This document shows, piece after piece, positions 8,799-16,812 of a DNA stretch of 35,627 nt (its first letter is position 1; each line of letters starts with the position of its first letter). Origin of the DNA: an uncultured Rhodospirillales bacterium (GTDB lineage: Bacteria; Pseudomonadota; Alphaproteobacteria; Acetobacterales; Acetobacteraceae); NCBI GenBank assembly GCA_903881515.1, contig CAIRTN010000039.1:1-35627 (forward strand). The letters are read 5' to 3'. The notes under the pieces are model-generated. The model was not told the origin of the DNA and ran no database searches. It was given only the letters and a program-made list of their open reading frames with translations. Both the position numbers and the translations under genes were made by a program.

Positions 8799-10373
8799 TC
8801 AGGCCGGCCGCACGTTCCACGGATAGGGCGACACGCCCGGCAGCACGCCGGTGATCGACTTGCGGAACGCGGTTTTGCCATACCACTGGCCGAGCGGGAT
8901 GGTGCCGACATCGCTCATCGTCAGGCGCGCAAGCTCGGCGGCCTTCTGCTTCTGCCCGGCAGCGTCGGGCGCGTCCAGCCAATCCTGCACCAATTGCTCG
9001 GCCTTGGCGCTGTCCCACCAGCCGAACCAGGCGTCCTTGCCCTGGCCGCGCACCAGTGCCGAGGTCGCCGGGGTGGCGTAGGCGATCGCCGATCCGAAGG
9101 TGTGGAAGATGCTCCAGCCGCCCTTGTCGGTGGCCTCGCGCGAGGAGCGGCGCTGGATCACGGTGCCCCAGTCGGTTTCCTGCAGATCGACGTTCATGCC
9201 GATCTTCTTCAGCGTGTCGGCGGTGACCAGGCCGAGCGGATGGATCGCCGGGAAGTCGGTCGGGTTGATGATGGTGACTTTCTCGCCCTTGTAGCCGGCG
9301 TCCTGCAGCATCTTCTTCGCTGCCGCGATGTCGCCGCGCATATAGGTGCCGTCGTCGGGGGTTTCGTAGATCGTACCACAAGGGAACTGGCTTTTGCAGG
9401 TGCGCCACAGCGAGGTGTCGTCGCCGAAGGTGGCGCGCATGTAGTCTTCCTGATTGACCGCCATCAGCACGGCGCGGCGGATGCGCACGTCGTTGAACGG
9501 CGCCTGCAGATGGTTCAGCCGCATCAGCGATTCACGGCCCTGCGGAATGTCCACCTGCAGCGCGATATCCTTGTTGGCGGCAAGCTGCGGCAGCAGGTCG
9601 GGCAGCGGCTGCTCCCACCAGTCGATCTCGCCATTCTGCAACGCGGCGCCGGCGGTCGCGGAATCGGGGATGATCTTCCATTCGACGCGCGGGAAATAGG
9701 CAACCTTGCCACCGGTGGCCCAATCGGCCTTTTCCTGGCGCGGCACGTAGCCGTCGAACTTCGCATACACCACACGGCTGCCGGTGACGTATTCGTCGGC
9801 GACGAAGCGATACGGGCCGGAGCCGACCATCTCGGTGATCTGCTTGAACGGATCGGTGCGGGCGAGCCGCTCGGGCATGATGAAGGCGACCGAGGAATCC
9901 GCCTTGCCGATGCATTCCAGCAGCAGCGGGAACGGCTTGGTCAGCCGGATCTCGATGGTGCGGTCGTCGACGGTGCCGAATTTTTCGACCACCTTGCCCA
10001 GCAACTGGCCGAACGGCTCGCGCTTGCAGAAGCGCTCCAGGCTGGCGGCGCAGTCGATGGCGCGCACCGGGGTGCCGTCATGGAATTTCAGGCCCTCGCG
10101 CAGACGGATCCGCCAGACGAGCTTGTTGTCGGAGACGGTGTGCCCCTCGGCCATCTGCGGCCGCGGCACGAAATCGGCGGCACAGGAATACAGCGTGTCG
10201 AACACGTAGTAGGCGTGATTGCCGGTGACGGTGGCGGTGGTGAACACCGGGTCGAGCAGGGTCAGGTTCGCCTGCGGCACGAAGCGCAGCGTCGCGGTCT
10301 TGGCCGGCTGGGCGATGGCGGGGGCTGCGAGCAAGGAGGCTGCGGTGGCCTTCAGCAGCGTGCGGCGATGCAT
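8799..10373 (-). CDS. ABC transporter substrate-binding protein, family 5 (first of two)
   Basis: A 524-residue family 5 solute-binding protein. The N-terminus MHRRTLLKATAASLLAAPAIA is a convincing Tat signal (RRxxLK), with cleavage near AIAQP. The core motifs LVWRIRLREGLKFHDGTPV and GSGPYRF are typical. The start ATG at 10373 is preceded by AGGGAAAA. This protein and the second binding protein of the operon are clearly different sequences, so this is not a recent tandem duplication. The thioesterase gene lies 38 bp upstream on the same strand and may be co-transcribed. It presumably delivers substrate to the permease pair encoded downstream; the ligand is not identifiable. Confidence 0.92.
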   Translation of the reverse strand: MHRRTLLKATAASLLAAPAIAQPAKTATLRFVPQANLTLLDPVFTTATVTGNHAYYVFDTLYSCAADFVPRPQMAEGHTVSDNKLVWRIRLREGLKFHDGTPVRAIDCAASLERFCKREPFGQLLGKVVEKFGTVDDRTIEIRLTKPFPLLLECIGKADSSVAFIMPERLARTDPFKQITEMVGSGPYRFVADEYVTGSRVVYAKFDGYVPRQEKADWATGGKVAYFPRVEWKIIPDSATAGAALQNGEIDWWEQPLPDLLPQLAANKDIALQVDIPQGRESLMRLNHLQAPFNDVRIRRAVLMAVNQEDYMRATFGDDTSLWRTCKSQFPCGTIYETPDDGTYMRGDIAAAKKMLQDAGYKGEKVTIINPTDFPAIHPLGLVTADTLKKIGMNVDLQETDWGTVIQRRSSREATDKGGWSIFHTFGSAIAYATPATSALVRGQGKDAWFGWWDSAKAEQLVQDWLDAPDAAGQKQKAAELARLTMSDVGTIPLGQWYGKTAFRKSITGVLPGVSPYPWNVRPA

Positions 10374-10411
10374 GGCGTTTTCCCTGGCGATTTTTGGTTG
10401 TTGCGCCGAGC

Positions 10412-10843
10412 CTAGCCCTGCTTCGGCGCACCCGGCAAGCGCGCGGGCATGACGATCTGGGTCTGCGTCACCACCGCGACCAGCTTGCCGTCCTCGCGGG
10501 TGATGCGGGTGGTCCACACCTGGGTGGTGCGGCCCTGATGCACCGGCGTCGCCTCGCCGATGATGCGCTGGCCGATCAGGGCGGCGGCGATGAAGTTGGT
10601 TTTGCTTTCCAGCGTCACCGTCATGCTGTTCGCCAGCATGTTGATGATGGTGCCGACGGCGCCCAGCGTGTCGGCCAGCGACATGATCGCGCCGCCATGC
10701 ATCACCCCCTGGCCGTTGGAATGGTCCTCGCGCACCAGCACCTCGGCGACCAGGCGGTCTTTCTCGATCGACAGGAAATGGATGCCGAGCCAGGCGGGGA
10801 ATGGCGGCATGCGGCGGTTGAAGCGGGAAAGCATATCGTCCAT
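10412..10843 (-). CDS. PaaI-family hotdog thioesterase
   Basis: A 143-residue hotdog-fold protein. The diagnostic segment QGVMHGGAIMSLADTLGA matches the HGG...D catalytic helix region of PaaI-type acyl-CoA thioesterases, followed by the expected strands (TVTLESKTNFIAAA and GRTTQVWTTRIT). The start ATG at 10843 has GAGAGG upstream. The open frame continues about 110 codons further upstream, but that region contains the cobalamin riboswitch on the other strand and has no protein similarity. It probably hydrolyses an aromatic or fatty acyl-CoA thioester. It is first in the seven-gene minus-strand unit with the ABC importer; the 38-bp gap leaves co-transcription unproven. Confidence 0.88.
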   Translation of the reverse strand: MDDMLSRFNRRMPPFPAWLGIHFLSIEKDRLVAEVLVREDHSNGQGVMHGGAIMSLADTLGAVGTIINMLANSMTVTLESKTNFIAAALIGQRIIGEATPVHQGRTTQVWTTRITREDGKLVAVVTQTQIVMPARLPGAPKQG

Positions 10844-10899
10844 CGAATTGACCTCTCTGTGCCCTTGCGACGCGCGGGATGGCGTGTAGGCTCGCGCCA

Positions 10900-11076
10900 G
10901 ATGACGGTGGCCCGCAAGGGCTGAAACGGGAACGCGGAGGGTGGTGACGCCAGGCCGCGGCTGCCCCCGCAACTGTGAGCGGTGAGCCGGCCTCACCGAT
11001 GCCATTGTCCCGCCGCTTCGGGGATGAGAAGGCAGAGGCCGGTTATGATCCGCGAGCCAGGAGACCGGCCGGCATC
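10900..11076 (+). promoter_or_regulatory. Cobalamin (AdoCbl) riboswitch aptamer
   Basis: The hallmark conserved blocks appear in the right order and strand. These are GGGCTGAAACGGGAACGCGG (about 10918-10937), CTGCCCCCGCAACTGT (10961-10976), ATGAGAAGGC (about 11024-11033), and the B12 box GCCAGGAGACCGGCC (11056-11070). P1 can form between GATG...GGCC at the 5' end and GGCC...CATC at the 3' end. The internal GCCACTG block is degenerate (GATGCCATTG). It precedes a btuB-type receptor gene, the classic target. Boundaries are from the proposed P1 pairing and may be off by several bases. Confidence 0.93.
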
Positions 11077-11176
11077 GAGACTGTTGCGCGCGACGGGCGG
11101 GGAGCACCGGAGCAGCGGGTAAAGTCCCGCATGCGGCATTCGTCCCCTGGTTTCGGGCCGGCTGCTGCTGGCCCGT

Positions 11177-11199
11177 ATGCATGGAGACCTTGCATGCGT
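11177..11199 (+). promoter_or_regulatory. Candidate expression-platform hairpin over the btuB RBS and start codon
   Basis: ATGCATG at 11177-11183 can pair with CATGCGT at 11193-11199 (seven pairs, one G-T wobble). The start ATG (11194-11196) falls in the stem and most of the GGAG ribosome-binding site (11183-11186) in the loop. This would suit translational repression by the upstream riboswitch. Two further small stems, GCGGG/CCCGC (11115-11130) and GGGCC/GGCCC (11155-11174), lie between the aptamer and this hairpin. No run of T follows any of them, which argues against an intrinsic-terminator mechanism. Folding is by eye. Confidence 0.4.
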
Positions 11200-13170
11200 C
11201 GCCTTATTCTGGCCGGTGTTGCCGCCGCCCCTGTTCTCGCTTTTGCTCAAACCCTGCCGGACGCCGAGATCCTGCTGCCAGATCAGGTGATCACGGCGAC
11301 GCGGATTCCGACGCTGATCGAGCGGATTCCCGCCGGCGTCACCGTGATCGACCGCGCCGCGATCGAGGCGCACGGCTATACCTCGCTGCCCGATGCGCTG
11401 GAGGCGGTGCCGGGGCTGCGGGTGGTGCCGTCTGGCGCAATGGGGGGCAATGCCTCGGTGTTCATCCGCGGCACCAATTCCAACCATGTGCTGGTGTTGC
11501 GCGACGGGGTGCCGGTGAACGACCCGGCCGATCCCGGCGGGCTGTTCAATTTCGGCGTCGACGGCATCGACGATGTCGAGCGGATCGAAGTGGTGCGCGG
11601 GCCGATGTCGAGCCTGTACGGCTCGGGCGCGATCGGCGGCGTGATCAACCTGATCACCAAGCGCGGCAAAGGGGCGCCACAGGCCAGCATCACCGCGGCC
11701 TACGGCCTGCCGCGGGCGTCGCGGCTGGGGGCGGGGCTGTCGGGTTCGCAGGGGATGTTCGACTACGCCCTGCATGTCGATGACCGCGCCGATGTCGGCT
11801 CCGACAACACGCCGCGTCGCGAGAGCGTCTATACCGGATCGCGCAACGGTTATCACGCCAGCACCGGCAGCCTGGAACTGGGCGTGACGCCGGTGGAGGG
11901 CACGCGGATCTCCGGCTATCTGCGCGGACGGACGGCGACGTTCGGGCTTGATGATACCGCGTTCCCCGCCTTCGATTCCACACGCTATCGCGGCCGCGAC
12001 GACGCGGTGTTCGGCCGTCTGGGTGTGTCCAGCCGGATGCTGGACGACCGGCTGGAGACCAAGCTGACCGTGTCGCACAGCATCAACGACCGGCATTATG
12101 TGCAGGCGCTGGAAGCCGCGGACCCGAACCAGGCCAGCGGCGATACCCGCTATCACGGCGCGCGGACGACAATTGCCTGGGACAACACCTTCCATCTGCC
12201 CGATGGCGGCATCGCCGCGGACAGCGCCGTGCTGTCCGGCCTGCAGCATGCTGCCGATACCTCGCGCTCGGCGTTGAACACGATCAGTGGCGGGTTTCCG
12301 TATCAGGCCTTCGTCCGCGCCTCGGCCACCAGCGATGCCGGCCATGCAGGGATGCAGACCACGCTGTTCAAGCGCCTGACGCTGACCGCCGATGGCCGCG
12401 GCGAGGGCGGCAGCTATGGCGGGGCGGCAGCGACCTGGCGGGCCGGGGCGGTGCTGGCGGTGCCGGAGGTTTGGTCGCGGGTGAAGGCGTCGTATGGCAC
12501 GGCGTTCCGCGCGCCGTCGCTGTTCGACCTGTTTGGCGTCGACAACACCGGCTATGTCGGCAACCCCAGGCTGAAGCCCGAGCGTTCGATCGGCGGGGAG
12601 GCGGGGTTCGCGATCGACATCCCCGCCTTCGGCCGCAAGGACGCGGCGAGCCTGGAGCTGACCTGGTTCAGCAACCGGATCAACAACCTGATCCAGACCG
12701 TGTTCAATTCCAGCTTCACCGTGTCGAGTTCGCAGAACGTCGCCCATGCCACCAGCTCGGGCTACGAGGCCACGCTGACCCTGCGCCCGGCATCCTGGCT
12801 GGAGGCGAGCGCCAGCTACACCCATACCGACACCCGCAACCGCGACAGCGGTGCCGCCCTGCTGCGTCGGCCGCGCGAGCAGGCGAGTCTGTCGCTGCGG
12901 GCGACGCCGCTGCCCGGGCTGACCATCGCGCCGGAGGTTGTCTACACCGGGCCGTTCCAGGATTTTCTGTATGACGACAACGGCTTTCCCACCGCCCCCG
13001 GGCGGGCGCGTCCCGGCACCATCGTCAACGCCTCGGTCAGCTATGCGGTGACGCCGGTGCTGACCGCGTTCCTCGATGGCCGCAACCTGACCAACAGCCG
13101 GTTCGAGCCGGCGAGCGGGTTCCAGACGCCGGGCACCAGCTTCCTGGCCGGGATACGCTCGAAATTCTGA
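11194..13170 (+). CDS. btuB: TonB-dependent outer-membrane receptor, BtuB type (vitamin B12)
   Basis: A 658-residue TonB-dependent receptor. Signal peptide MRRLILAGVAAAPVLAFAQ is followed by a TonB-box-like LLPDQVITATR. The plug domain includes SLPDALEAVPGLRVV, SVFIRGTNSNHVLVLRDGV and IEVVRGPMSSLYGSGAIGGVINL. A 22-strand-type barrel ends GTSFLAGIRSKF, with the terminal aromatic residue needed for barrel assembly. The start ATG at 11194 has GGAG seven bases upstream; the longer open frame runs through the riboswitch and is rejected. The cobalamin riboswitch and the neighbouring BtuFCD-like and adenosyltransferase genes support B12 as ligand. It would be repressed when intracellular cobalamin is high. 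Its stop directly abuts the stop of the convergent adenosyltransferase gene. Confidence 0.9.
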   Translation: MRRLILAGVAAAPVLAFAQTLPDAEILLPDQVITATRIPTLIERIPAGVTVIDRAAIEAHGYTSLPDALEAVPGLRVVPSGAMGGNASVFIRGTNSNHVLVLRDGVPVNDPADPGGLFNFGVDGIDDVERIEVVRGPMSSLYGSGAIGGVINLITKRGKGAPQASITAAYGLPRASRLGAGLSGSQGMFDYALHVDDRADVGSDNTPRRESVYTGSRNGYHASTGSLELGVTPVEGTRISGYLRGRTATFGLDDTAFPAFDSTRYRGRDDAVFGRLGVSSRMLDDRLETKLTVSHSINDRHYVQALEAADPNQASGDTRYHGARTTIAWDNTFHLPDGGIAADSAVLSGLQHAADTSRSALNTISGGFPYQAFVRASATSDAGHAGMQTTLFKRLTLTADGRGEGGSYGGAAATWRAGAVLAVPEVWSRVKASYGTAFRAPSLFDLFGVDNTGYVGNPRLKPERSIGGEAGFAIDIPAFGRKDAASLELTWFSNRINNLIQTVFNSSFTVSSSQNVAHATSSGYEATLTLRPASWLEASASYTHTDTRNRDSGAALLRRPREQASLSLRATPLPGLTIAPEVVYTGPFQDFLYDDNGFPTAPGRARPGTIVNASVSYAVTPVLTAFLDGRNLTNSRFEPASGFQTPGTSFLAGIRSKF

Positions 13171-13725
13171 TCAGCGATTGGCGCCGGGAACCCACAGCAC
13201 GTCTCCGGCGCCGTTGCCGTTCAGCCGGCGCGCCAGCACGAACAGATGGTCCGACAGCCGGTTGAGGTAGCGGATCACCGCCGGATTGACCTCCTCCGCC
13301 CGGGCCAGCGCCACCACCAGCCGCTCGGCACGGCGCACCACGGTGCGGGCGACATGCGCCTGTGCCGCGCCGGGGCTGCCGCCGGGCAGGACGAAGCTGC
13401 TCAGCGCCGGCATCGCCGCGTTCATCGTCGCAATTTCCGCCTCCAGCCTTGCGGAAGGCACATCCGTTAGGCGCAACCGGTCACCGGCGGCGCCGGGGAC
13501 GCAGAGATCGGCGCCGACGTCGAACAGATCGTTCTGCACCAGCGCCAGCATGGCATCGGCCTCGGCATCGGCATGCAGCCGCAGCACGCTGATCACCGCG
13601 TTGGCCTCGTCGACGGTGCCATAGGCCTCCACGCGCAGCGTGTCCTTCGCGACCCGTGCGCCATCGCCCAGCGACGTCTCCCCGGTGTCGCCGCCGCGTG
13701 TCACGACCCTGTCGATGCGGACCAT
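13171..13725 (-). CDS. pduO: Cob(I)alamin adenosyltransferase, PduO type
   Basis: A 184-residue enzyme that transfers the adenosyl group of ATP to cob(I)alamin to make coenzyme B12. The ATP-binding N-terminus TRGGDTGETSLGDG (residues 9-22) is nearly canonical. It is followed by YGTVDEANA (35-43), NDLFDVGADL, FVLPGGSPGAAQAH and the helix VIRYLNRLSDHLFVLAR (150-166), all PduO/MMAB signatures. Length is normal. It is the last gene of the minus-strand B12 operon, 9 bp after tonB, and ends flush against btuB with no room for a terminator. Its function fits conversion of imported corrinoid to the active cofactor, which is also the riboswitch ligand. Confidence 0.94.
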   Translation of the reverse strand: MVRIDRVVTRGGDTGETSLGDGARVAKDTLRVEAYGTVDEANAVISVLRLHADAEADAMLALVQNDLFDVGADLCVPGAAGDRLRLTDVPSARLEAEIATMNAAMPALSSFVLPGGSPGAAQAHVARTVVRRAERLVVALARAEEVNPAVIRYLNRLSDHLFVLARRLNGNGAGDVLWVPGANR

Positions 13726-13734
13726 TGCGTTATC

Positions 13735-14466
13735 CTACTGGAGTTCGAAGCTGACGTTGATTTCGATGAGATCGGGCACGGCGTGGCCATCGCGTTCCGC
13801 CGCTTTGAAGTGCCAGGCGCGCAACGCGACCTGCGCGGCACGGTCCAGCCGGGGAAAGCCTGAGGACTGCACGATATCGACCCGCGTCACCAAGCCGAGT
13901 TCATCGACGTGCAGCCGCACCCCGACGATTCCGTGTTCGCCGCGGGCGCCCGCGCCGGGCGGGTATTGCGGCGGCAGGTTGTTGGTATCGGCGGTTGCGC
14001 CGTGGATGCGGTCATCGTCGATGGATTTGGCGCCCATCTGGCCGACGTCAAGGTTGACCTGCGGCGGCGCGCTGGGGGGCGGCGGCGGTGGGGGAGGCGG
14101 CGGGGGCGGTGCCACCGGGGGCGCGGCCGGATCAGGCGGGGCGGGCTCCTGCGGCGGTTCGGCGGCCTTGGGTTCCGGCGGCGGCGGGGGTGTTTCCTCG
14201 GGCGGCGCCGGTTCGGCAGCCGGCGCGGGCGGTTCCGGGGGGGCGGGGGGCGCGGGCGGGGGCGGGGTGGCGTCCTGCTTTTCGGTAACCTTGCTTTCCG
14301 GGTCGCCCTGTTGCGTGGCGCTATCGCCCAGCAGCACGGTGACCTGGGCGACGGTATCCGGCGCATCGGCGATCGGCCGGGGCGCCAGCAGGCCGGCGAA
14401 GACGATGGCGGCGAGCGCGACAAGGTGCACCAGCAGCGAGGCGAGCAGACCGACGGAGAGTCTCAT
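13735..14466 (-). CDS. tonB: TonB-family energy transducer
   Basis: A 243-residue protein with the three-part TonB layout. An N-terminal uncleaved membrane anchor (LSVGLLASLLVHLVALAAIVF) precedes a very proline-rich spacer at residues ~68-135 that includes twelve consecutive prolines. The C-terminal TonB fold has GIVGVRLHVDELGLVTRVDIVQSSGFPRLDRAA and ends INVSFELQ. The start overlaps the upstream ATPase stop (ATGA, 14463-14466). No exbB or exbD is encoded nearby, so it must borrow those partners from elsewhere. Position inside the B12 operon suggests a TonB dedicated to the BtuB receptor encoded opposite. The proline run makes this region prone to indels. Confidence 0.9.
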   Translation of the reverse strand: MRLSVGLLASLLVHLVALAAIVFAGLLAPRPIADAPDTVAQVTVLLGDSATQQGDPESKVTEKQDATPPPPAPPAPPEPPAPAAEPAPPEETPPPPPEPKAAEPPQEPAPPDPAAPPVAPPPPPPPPPPPPSAPPQVNLDVGQMGAKSIDDDRIHGATADTNNLPPQYPPGAGARGEHGIVGVRLHVDELGLVTRVDIVQSSGFPRLDRAAQVALRAWHFKAAERDGHAVPDLIEINVSFELQ

Positions 14467-15143
14467 GCCGGCGGCAACAGGCGGGGTGTGGCATCGGTGC
14501 CGTAGGGCAGACCGAAGGCGGCGGCAGCGGCTGGCAGCACGGCGCCTGGCGGGCCGTCGGCGGCGATATCGCCACCGTCCAGCACCAGCATCCTGTGGGC
14601 ATAGAGCTGCGCCAGATCGAGCGCGTGCAGCACCACGGCGACGCTGCGGCCGGCGGCGGCGGTTTGGCGGAGCAGGGCCATCACCGCATGCGCCGCGGCG
14701 GGGTCTAGATCGGCGGTGGGCTCATCGAGCAGCATCACGTCCGGTTCGCTGGCGAAGGCGCGCGCCAGCATCGCGCGGCGGGCCTGTCCGCCGGAGATGC
14801 GGTCGATGCGCCTGGACTGCAATGCCTGCAGACCGCAGACCACCAGGGCGGCATCGACCGGACCGGAAGCGGTATCGCCATGCGGGATGCGGCCGAGGGC
14901 GACGACTTCGCGCACCGTCATGCCCCAGGCCGCGCGGGCGCCCTGCGGCACGTAGGCGACGCGGCGCGGATCGCGGGGGGGGCTGCCGGGCAGCAGGCCG
15001 GCGAGGGCGCGCAGCAGCGTGGTCTTGCCGGCGCCGTTCGGCCCGCAGAGGGCGGTGAGTTCGCCGGGGTTCAGGGTGAGATCGACGTCGCGCAGGATCA
15101 CCGCGTTGCCCAGCCGCAGTTCCGGGCTGCGCAGGGTAATCAT
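14463..15143 (-). CDS. btuD: ABC transporter ATPase of the B12/iron-chelate family (BtuD-like)
   Basis: A 226-residue ATP-binding protein. Walker A GPNGAGKTT, signature ISGGQARR, Walker B VMLLDEPTADLDP and the switch histidine in VVLHALDL are all present. It is slightly shorter than typical BtuD/FecE proteins. The start ATG at 15143 overlaps the permease stop (ATGA). About 128 codons of open frame upstream are out-of-frame sequence of the permease gene. With the adjacent FecCD-type permease and BtuF-like protein it makes a complete importer. Specificity for B12 rests on the riboswitch-btuB and pduO context, since the ATPase alone cannot distinguish B12, heme and siderophores. Confidence 0.85.
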   Translation of the reverse strand: MITLRSPELRLGNAVILRDVDLTLNPGELTALCGPNGAGKTTLLRALAGLLPGSPPRDPRRVAYVPQGARAAWGMTVREVVALGRIPHGDTASGPVDAALVVCGLQALQSRRIDRISGGQARRAMLARAFASEPDVMLLDEPTADLDPAAAHAVMALLRQTAAAGRSVAVVLHALDLAQLYAHRMLVLDGGDIAADGPPGAVLPAAAAAFGLPYGTDATPRLLPPA

Positions 15144-16075
15144 GACGCGCCCCGCGCGATGCGGATCAGCAGGGGGGCGCCGAGCAGGGCGGTGAGAACC
15201 CCGAGCGGTGGTTCCTGCGTCAGGGCGAAGGCCAGTGGGAGGCCACGGGCCAGCAGGTCGGCGGCCAGCAGCAGCACGCCGCCGCCGAGCATCGATGCCC
15301 AGAGCAAGGCACCGGGCCGCTGGCCGACGAAGGGGCGGAGCATGTGGGGCACCACCAGGCCGACGAAGCCGATGCCACCGGCGACCGCGGCGCCGGCGCC
15401 GACGGCCAGGGCGACGCCGAGGGCGGCGCGGCGCAAGGTGCTGGCGACGGGTACGCCGAGACTGGCGGCGACTTCCTCGCCGAGGCTGAGTGCGTCCAGA
15501 CCGCGGCCCAGCCGCAGCAGTAGGAAGCATCCGAGCAGGATCGGCGGGGCGGCCAGGGCCAGATGGATCGGCGCCCGATCGGCCAGGCCGCCCATCAGCC
15601 AGAAGGTGATCTCGGCGAGCGCGAACGGGTTTGGCGCCGCGGTCAGTGCCAGGGCCATCAGGGCGGCGGCGAGTGCGGACAATGCCACACCGGCGAGGAT
15701 CAGCGAGGGGCCGGACAACGCCCGGCCGGCCATGGCAAGCAGGGCGATGCAGCCGATCCCGGCGCCGGCGAGGCCGCCCAGCGGCAAGGCTGGGGCGAAA
15801 TGGGTGCTGATGCCCCAGTAGAATACGCCGACGGCACCCAGGGCGGCGCAGCCGCCGATGCCGAGCAGACCGGGATCGGCGAGCGGATTGCGCAGGGCGC
15901 CTTGCAGCACGGCGCCGGACAGGCCGAGGCCGCCGCCGACGAGCAGGGCAAGTAGGGTTCTTGGCGCACGCAACTGCCAGAGGATGGCGGCGTCGGGCAC
16001 GCCGATCCCGGCGGCGCCGATCAGCAGGCCGGCGATCAGCAGGAGGAGGGAGGCCGCCAGCAGGGCGCGGATCAT
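15140..16075 (-). CDS. btuC: FecCD/BtuC-family ABC permease
   Basis: A 311-residue, strongly hydrophobic permease with about nine to ten membrane helices. Family signatures include LRAPRTLLALLVGGGLGLSG, the loop LQGALRNPLADPGLLGIGGCA, and the ATPase-coupling region VAGGIGFVGLVVPHMLRPFVG. It ends GVLTALLGAPLLIRIARG, as FecCD proteins do. The start ATG at 16075 overlaps the stop of the binding-protein gene (ATGA). The assignment to B12 rather than iron-siderophore is from context. It is translationally coupled on both sides. Confidence 0.88.
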   Translation of the reverse strand: MIRALLAASLLLLIAGLLIGAAGIGVPDAAILWQLRAPRTLLALLVGGGLGLSGAVLQGALRNPLADPGLLGIGGCAALGAVGVFYWGISTHFAPALPLGGLAGAGIGCIALLAMAGRALSGPSLILAGVALSALAAALMALALTAAPNPFALAEITFWLMGGLADRAPIHLALAAPPILLGCFLLLRLGRGLDALSLGEEVAASLGVPVASTLRRAALGVALAVGAGAAVAGGIGFVGLVVPHMLRPFVGQRPGALLWASMLGGGVLLLAADLLARGLPLAFALTQEPPLGVLTALLGAPLLIRIARGAS

Positions 16076-16812
16076 CGGGCGAGCGGACCGACGGCGCCGG
16101 CCGTCCAGGGGCCGCCGCACAGCACCAGGGCCGGGGAGACCGCGCGGCGGGGAATCGCGGCCAGGGCGGGGTGGTGCAGCATTTCGGTGGCGAGCGAGGG
16201 AAAGCCGGGGGCTTGCGGCACGACCAGCAGCGGCGGTGGATTGGCGGCGAGTTTTTCCAGATCCCAGCGGCGGCCGTCGCCGAGGTCGTGCAGGCCGGCC
16301 TGCTGCATCACGGCGCGCATCAGGCTGCCAGCGTCCGAAGTCCAGCCGCGCGGCTGGAGCGCGAGCGCGTCATGCGGGGGGCTGGCCGGGGTGGAGAGCA
16401 ACGCGTCCATTGCGGCGATTGCCGCCGCGCCGCGTTGCGGTTCGCCGAGCAGGGCGGCGGCCTCGATTGTGCGGGCGCGGATCGTGGGGAAATCCTCGGC
16501 GGGGGCGAGGCGGCGTATTTTTACGCCGCGGCGTTCCAATGCCGCCAGGGCGGCGGGGGCGCCCCAGTCGCCGGCGAGGACCAGATCGGGGGCCAGGCGC
16601 AGGACGGCTTCGGCGTCGGCGCGCACCGTGGCCACGCCGGCGGCTTGTGGCGCCATCGCCGACAGGGCGGGGTCGGCGGCGAGGAAGGTGACCGCGACGG
16701 CCTGTTCGGGGGCGAGCAGGAGCAGATACTGGTCAGAGCACAGGTTCAGCGACACCACCCGGCGAGCCTGGGCCGGCGCTGCCAGCAGCAGCAACGCCAG
16801 CAGGATTCTCAC
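16072..16812 (-). CDS. btuF: BtuF-like periplasmic substrate-binding protein
   Basis: A 246-residue class III binding protein. The start is the GTG at 16812, in GTGA overlap with the CDF stop. It opens [16 protein letters not shown], a short signal peptide, then RRVVSLNLCSDQYLLLLAP, the usual BtuF-like first strand. Further features are DLVLAGDWGAPAALAALERRG and the C-lobe segment DLEKLAANPPPLLVVPQ. The open frame continues more than 900 codons upstream across the CDF and amidase genes in a shadow frame and should be disregarded. It delivers substrate to the BtuCD-like pair. B12 specificity is inferred from the locus. Confidence 0.83.
   Translation of the reverse strand: MRILLALLLLAAPAQARRVVSLNLCSDQYLLLLAPEQAVAVTFLAADPALSAMAPQAAGVATVRADAEAVLRLAPDLVLAGDWGAPAALAALERRGVKIRRLAPAEDFPTIRARTIEAAALLGEPQRGAAAIAAMDALLSTPASPPHDALALQPRGWTSDAGSLMRAVMQQAGLHDLGDGRRWDLEKLAANPPPLLVVPQAPGFPSLATEMLHHPALAAIPRRAVSPALVLCGGPWTAGAVGPLAR

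Noticed and set aside
10975-11193. N-terminal extension of the btuB frame
   Set aside because: It covers the riboswitch and expression platform. The signal peptide and ribosome-binding site point to the ATG at 11194.
13640-15058. Plus-strand Gly/Ser-rich frame of 472 codons opposite tonB and btuD
   Set aside because: The glycine/serine repeats are the complement of the TonB proline tract, and the TonB and ATPase motifs on the other strand are unambiguous.
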